Positions 61,062 to 64,000 of a DNA stretch of 64,000 nt are shown here, one piece after another; position 1 is the first letter of the stretch, and every line of letters begins with the position of its first letter. Under the pieces are notes generated by a model. That model saw only the letters and a program-made list of their open reading frames with translations, did no database searches and had not been told where the DNA came from. This DNA comes from CAWEHU01 sp963808965 (GTDB lineage Bacteria > Pseudomonadota > Alphaproteobacteria > Acetobacterales > Acetobacteraceae), in assembly GCA_963808965.1 (NCBI GenBank), contig CAWEHU010000019.1, forward strand, positions 1 through 64,000. The letters run 5' to 3'. The position numbers were made by a program, and so were the translations under genes.

Positions 61062-62383
61062 ATGACGCGCTACGACCTGTTGATTCGGGGCGGGGTCGCT
61101 GTCCTGCCCTGGGGCATGGAGCAAACCGATATCGGTGTGCGCGAGGGCCGGATCGCCGCGCTTGGCGCCGCCGCCTCGGCTTCCGCGGCCGAGACCATCG
61201 ACGCATCCGGGCTGCACGTCCTGCCCGGCCTGATCGACGCGCACGTTCACCTTCGCGATCCGGGCGACAAGACCGTCGAGAGCATTCCGACCGGAACCAA
61301 GGCCGCGATCCTCGGCGGTCTGACGGCGGTGTTCGACATGCCGAACACCAGCCCGGCGATCACCGGCGCCGCCGCCCTCGCCTGGAAGCAGGATTACGCC
61401 GAACGCGAATCGTGGTGCGATATCGGGCTCTATGTCGGGGCCACCAAGGCCAATATCGGTGAGCTACCCACGCTCGAAGCCGGGCGCGGCGTCTCCGGCA
61501 TCAAGGTCTTCGCGGGCAGCTCGACCGGTGATCTGCTCGTCGAGGACGACGCCAGCATCGAGCGCGTGATGCGTGCGGGCCGCCGACGCATTGCCTATCA
61601 CAGCGAGGACGAATACCGGTTGCAGGACCGCAGGCGCCTGTTCAAGGCCGGCGATCCGCTATGCCTGCCATATGGAATGGCGCGACGAGGAATGCGCCTT
61701 TCTCGGCACACGGCGGATCATGGCGCTCGCGCGCGAGACGGGACGGCCCGCCCACATCCTGCACGTCTCCACGGCCGAAGAACTCGCCTATCTTCAGGAC
61801 TTCCGCGATGTCGCGACCTGCGAAGTGCTGGTGAACCATCTCACCCAGGTCGCGCCGGACGTGTACGAAAGGTTGCGGGGTTTCGGGGTCATGAACCCGC
61901 CAATCCGCGGGCAGCGCCACTACGACGCCGCTTGGGCCGCGATCCGCGACGGCACGGTGGATACGGTCGGCTCCGATCACGCGCCGCACAGCCGCGCGAA
62001 GAAGCAACTCCCGTGGCCGGACTGCGCGGCGGGGCTCACCGGAGTCCAGACGATCGTTCCGGTGATGCTCGATCACGTCAGCGCCGGCAGGCTGACACTC
62101 CCGAGACTGGTCGACCTGATGTGCGCCGGGCCGGCACGGGTCTATGGCGTGCTTGGCAAAGGCCGGCTCGCGGCCGGGTACGACGCGGACTTCACACTGG
62201 TCGACATGCAGCGCCGCCGCCGGATCGAGGAATCGTGGATCGCATCGCCCTGTGGCTGGACCCCGTTCGCCGGGATGCAGATCACTGGCTGGCCCATCGC
62301 GACCATCATCCGTGGCCAGCGTCGTGATGCGGGAGGACGAAGTTCTCGGCACCCCGCTTGGGCGGCTCGTTCGCTTCCGCTGA
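61062..62383 (+). CDS. pyrC: Dihydroorotase (class I), frameshifted
   Basis: A zinc amidohydrolase of about 440 residues. The N-terminus MTRYDLLIRGGVAVLPWGME is followed by the metal motif LIDAHVHLRDPGDKTVES. The carbamylated lysine is in SGIKVFAGSSTG, and the second metal region SEDEYRLQDRRRLFK. After a shift at about 61660 come WRDEECAFLGTRRIMALA, HILHVSTAEELAYL and the TVGSDHAPHSRAKKQ motif. A second shift at about 62320 gives the ending MREDEVLGTPLGRLVRF. It is class I by length. Hydantoinase or allantoinase activity is an alternative, but the SDHAPHS/IKVF pattern favours dihydroorotase. Its coupling to GlcG-like and DUF2147 genes is unusual. Confidence 0.88.
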
Positions 62384-62453
62384 GGCTCGGGCGCTAACCG
62401 GCGAGCAGCCTCTCCTGACCGCAAAGCCGGATCGAGCGTCTGCCCGGTTGGGG

Positions 62454-63758
62454 TTACGATCTGGCCGGGCTCGCACTCTCCGGCTTGCTCGTGACGGCTG
62501 CGCAAGAATGCGGCTGGAATTCGACGCGGCGGTCCAGGGCGTCACGCGCGTCGTCGGTGCCCGTGCCGACGATCGGCTCGCGCGAGCCGAGGCCCTCGGC
62601 TTCCGTCCGGTTCCGCAACGGCGGCCGGTCCGCGACGAGCCGCGCCTGCACGCGCTGGGCGCGCTTCAGCGACAACTGATCGTTGAAAGCGGGAGGACCG
62701 GTCAGACTCGTGTGCCCGGTGATCTTGAGGCAAGCCGACTTGACGTCGGCCTCCTGCGCGATCTCGCGAATCCACATCGGATACGAGCGAGAGACCGCCG
62801 GATCGGGCCAGAATTGCGTCGAACCCGGACGGAACAGGAGCTTCACGCCCAAACGTCCTTGGGTAAGCCCGTAATCGACAATCCGCGCGAAGGCCGCTTG
62901 CGCCTCCTCGGGACGTGCAAGCGCCATATCGGCCAGATAAATCCCGTTGAGCACCCGGAGTTGCTCGCCTCCGGGCAGCTTCAGAGCGCTGTCATAACGT
63001 TCTAGAGCCTCGCGATACTGACCGGCGTCATACAACGTGATCGCATCGACGATCAGGGCCTGCGCCCGTAATGCTTGGAGGTAGACCGGATCAATCGGTG
63101 TGCCAGCCGTGGAACTACAAGTTCGTATGTAGGCGGCGGCCACCGGGTCGGGGGACCAGACGGGATTCTCGCCGTAAACGGTGAGCGGAGTCGCATTCAC
63201 GTCGTCGGCTTTGACCCAGGCCATCTCGCGTCCGAGGACGCGGTTGGTTCGCAGGTCCGCGATCACGGCCCAGATGCGGTAGACGGTCGGCAGTCCGGTC
63301 GCGGGCTGGACGCTGCCCGCCTGGGCGACCGGGGCGATGCTGCCGAGGAAAATAAGCGGCTGATCGGCGAGGCTGGCTGTATTGAACGGGTGCATCTCGA
63401 ATTGCGGGTAGCGGTCGCGCACGCGGCGTTCGATCTGCGCGCCAATGGAGCGGGTCGTCGCCGTCTGGTAGCCCGATGCGCGTTCGATCAGCGGATCGAT
63501 CACCACGACTCGCCGTTCCGGCGGCCGCGTCTGCGTGTGGGCGAGGAGGGCATCCGTGAGACTGGCGATAGCCTGCTCGAAAGGCTGCACGGTCTTGGGC
63601 GGCTGCGTTTGCGCGACCGGCGCCGTTCCGGTCGCGGGAGAAGGCGGAGTGCCGCAACTTGTCAAGACAGCGGCGGCTACACCGAAGGGCAAGAGAGCCC
63701 GCCCGATCCGGTCAATCGCCCGCTTTGCAACCGACACGCAGGTAGGACCGGTCGGCAT
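62454..63758 (-). CDS. OmpA-domain lipoprotein with TPR-like region
   Basis: The 434-residue product has a lipobox (AAAVLTSCGTPP, Cys35). A large central domain (VVVIDPLIERASGYQTATTR and ERRVRDRYPQFEMHPF) recalls the FlgO/CsgG-like or peptidoglycan-linked sensor proteins. A TPR-like helical segment (AQALIVDAITLYDAGQYREA, LERYDSALKLPGGEQLRVLN) follows. The C-terminal OmpA_C-like domain has LKITGHTSLTGPPAFNDQLS and LKRAQRVQARLV. The usual GHTD of peptidoglycan-binding OmpA domains is GHTS here. The ATG at 63758 has GGGGAGGAA ahead. It converges on the dihydroorotase gene and probably links the outer membrane to the cell wall or senses periplasmic stress. Confidence 0.75.
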   Translation of the reverse strand: MPTGPTCVSVAKRAIDRIGRALLPFGVAAAVLTSCGTPPSPATGTAPVAQTQPPKTVQPFEQAIASLTDALLAHTQTRPPERRVVVIDPLIERASGYQTATTRSIGAQIERRVRDRYPQFEMHPFNTASLADQPLIFLGSIAPVAQAGSVQPATGLPTVYRIWAVIADLRTNRVLGREMAWVKADDVNATPLTVYGENPVWSPDPVAAAYIRTCSSTAGTPIDPVYLQALRAQALIVDAITLYDAGQYREALERYDSALKLPGGEQLRVLNGIYLADMALARPEEAQAAFARIVDYGLTQGRLGVKLLFRPGSTQFWPDPAVSRSYPMWIREIAQEADVKSACLKITGHTSLTGPPAFNDQLSLKRAQRVQARLVADRPPLRNRTEAEGLGSREPIVGTGTDDARDALDRRVEFQPHSCAAVTSKPESASPARS

Positions 63759-64000
63759 CGGTGGGTTCCTCCCCGAGCTGAATTCGGAGCCTGAGATCGT
63801 GACAGTGTTGGTCCGCGGGCGGCCGTTTCGGCTGAGCCGCCCCCGCCCCCATCGAGACGCGTTCCACTCGATACGAGCGGCCAGCGTGTTTCCAGTCCGT
63901 GGCGGCCGGCGGAATAACCCCGGTTGCGGCGGTGCCAACCCGCCGTCGCTCCGCCGGGTTGGCGTGAGTGGCCATGAGCGGCGGACTCGCGCTGGCCATC
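63759..64000. other. Right-edge region, unassigned
   Basis: The last 242 bases are GC-rich and open in more than one frame on the minus strand, reading for example NPAERRRVGTAATGVIPPAA in one and TGNTLAARIEWNASRW in another. Neither looks decisively coding. The region probably holds the promoter of the OmpA-domain lipoprotein and perhaps the end of a gene from beyond the edge. No firm feature is supported. Confidence 0.3.

Noticed and set aside
62358..63005. A 215-codon + strand frame after the dihydroorotase gene
   Set aside because: It is antisense to the OmpA-domain lipoprotein, which has a signal peptide, a lipobox and domain motifs.

Overview
The window is one contiguous stretch of a high-GC alphaproteobacterial chromosome. 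The Acetobacteraceae/Rhodospirillales are the most likely source. This rests on the co-linear hrcA, grpE, dnaK, dnaJ set, the split glyQ/glyS pair, the etfB-etfA-hydroxybutyryl-CoA dehydrogenase run, the rph-rdgB neighbours, and phosphoketolase together with pyruvate phosphate dikinase, as in acetic acid bacteria. The lineage is inferred from gene content; no search was run.

Layout. 0-2.7 kb: BamB, a TPR inner-membrane protein and a small lipoprotein. 2.7-5.8 kb: 3-hydroxybutyryl-CoA dehydrogenase, EtfA/EtfB and a 68-residue membrane protein. 5.8-9.2 kb: a large MscS channel and an isoleucine-hydroxylase-like dioxygenase. 9.2-12.2 kb: REP-like repeats, two lineage-type hypotheticals and an orphan sensor kinase. 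12.2-18.2 kb: GNAT, rsmB, haloacid dehalogenase, guaB, rlmE and ppx on one strand. 18.3 kb: tRNA-Gln(CUG), then a leaderless solute-binding-domain protein. 19.7-23.7 kb: a lower-GC two-gene conflict/defence operon. 23.7-27.5 kb: phosphoketolase and a nonsense-containing MFS transporter. 27.6-30.8 kb: a small lipoprotein, trmB, metK and dapB. 30.9-32.8 kb: a hybrid histidine kinase. 33-38.4 kb: the heat-shock block. 38.6-39.9 kb: rph joined in frame to rdgB. 39.9-45.7 kb: ppdK, glyS, glyQ. 45.7-50.6 kb: a GH17 membrane protein, a CoA-binding protein, DUF2076, a TPMT-type methyltransferase and YgfZ. 50.7-53.5 kb: glycosyltransferase and asparagine synthase. 53.7-56 kb: a BBE flavoenzyme with a divergent HxlR regulator. 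56.1-60 kb: a YhaN/YhaO-like SMC ATPase and exonuclease pair. 60-63.8 kb: DUF2147, GlcG-like, dihydroorotase and an OmpA-type lipoprotein.

The most interesting locus is 19712-23656. A 98-residue Trypco2-type protein is followed by a cytoplasmic protein of about 1,200 residues with a trypsin-like protease, an nSTAND1-type NTPase and three GAF-like domains. This matches the class of NTPase-regulated conflict systems described by the Aravind group, but with a sensory GAF array where superstructure repeats are usual. The locus is visibly less GC-rich than its surroundings.

A strong caveat applies throughout. At least 25 single-base indels interrupt otherwise full-length genes, including housekeeping genes (glyS, etfA, rsmB, ppdK), and the tRNA-Gln acceptor stem carries one extra base. 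The uniform spread points to residual sequencing or assembly error rather than gene decay. Interrupted genes are therefore annotated as single features with the break positions given.
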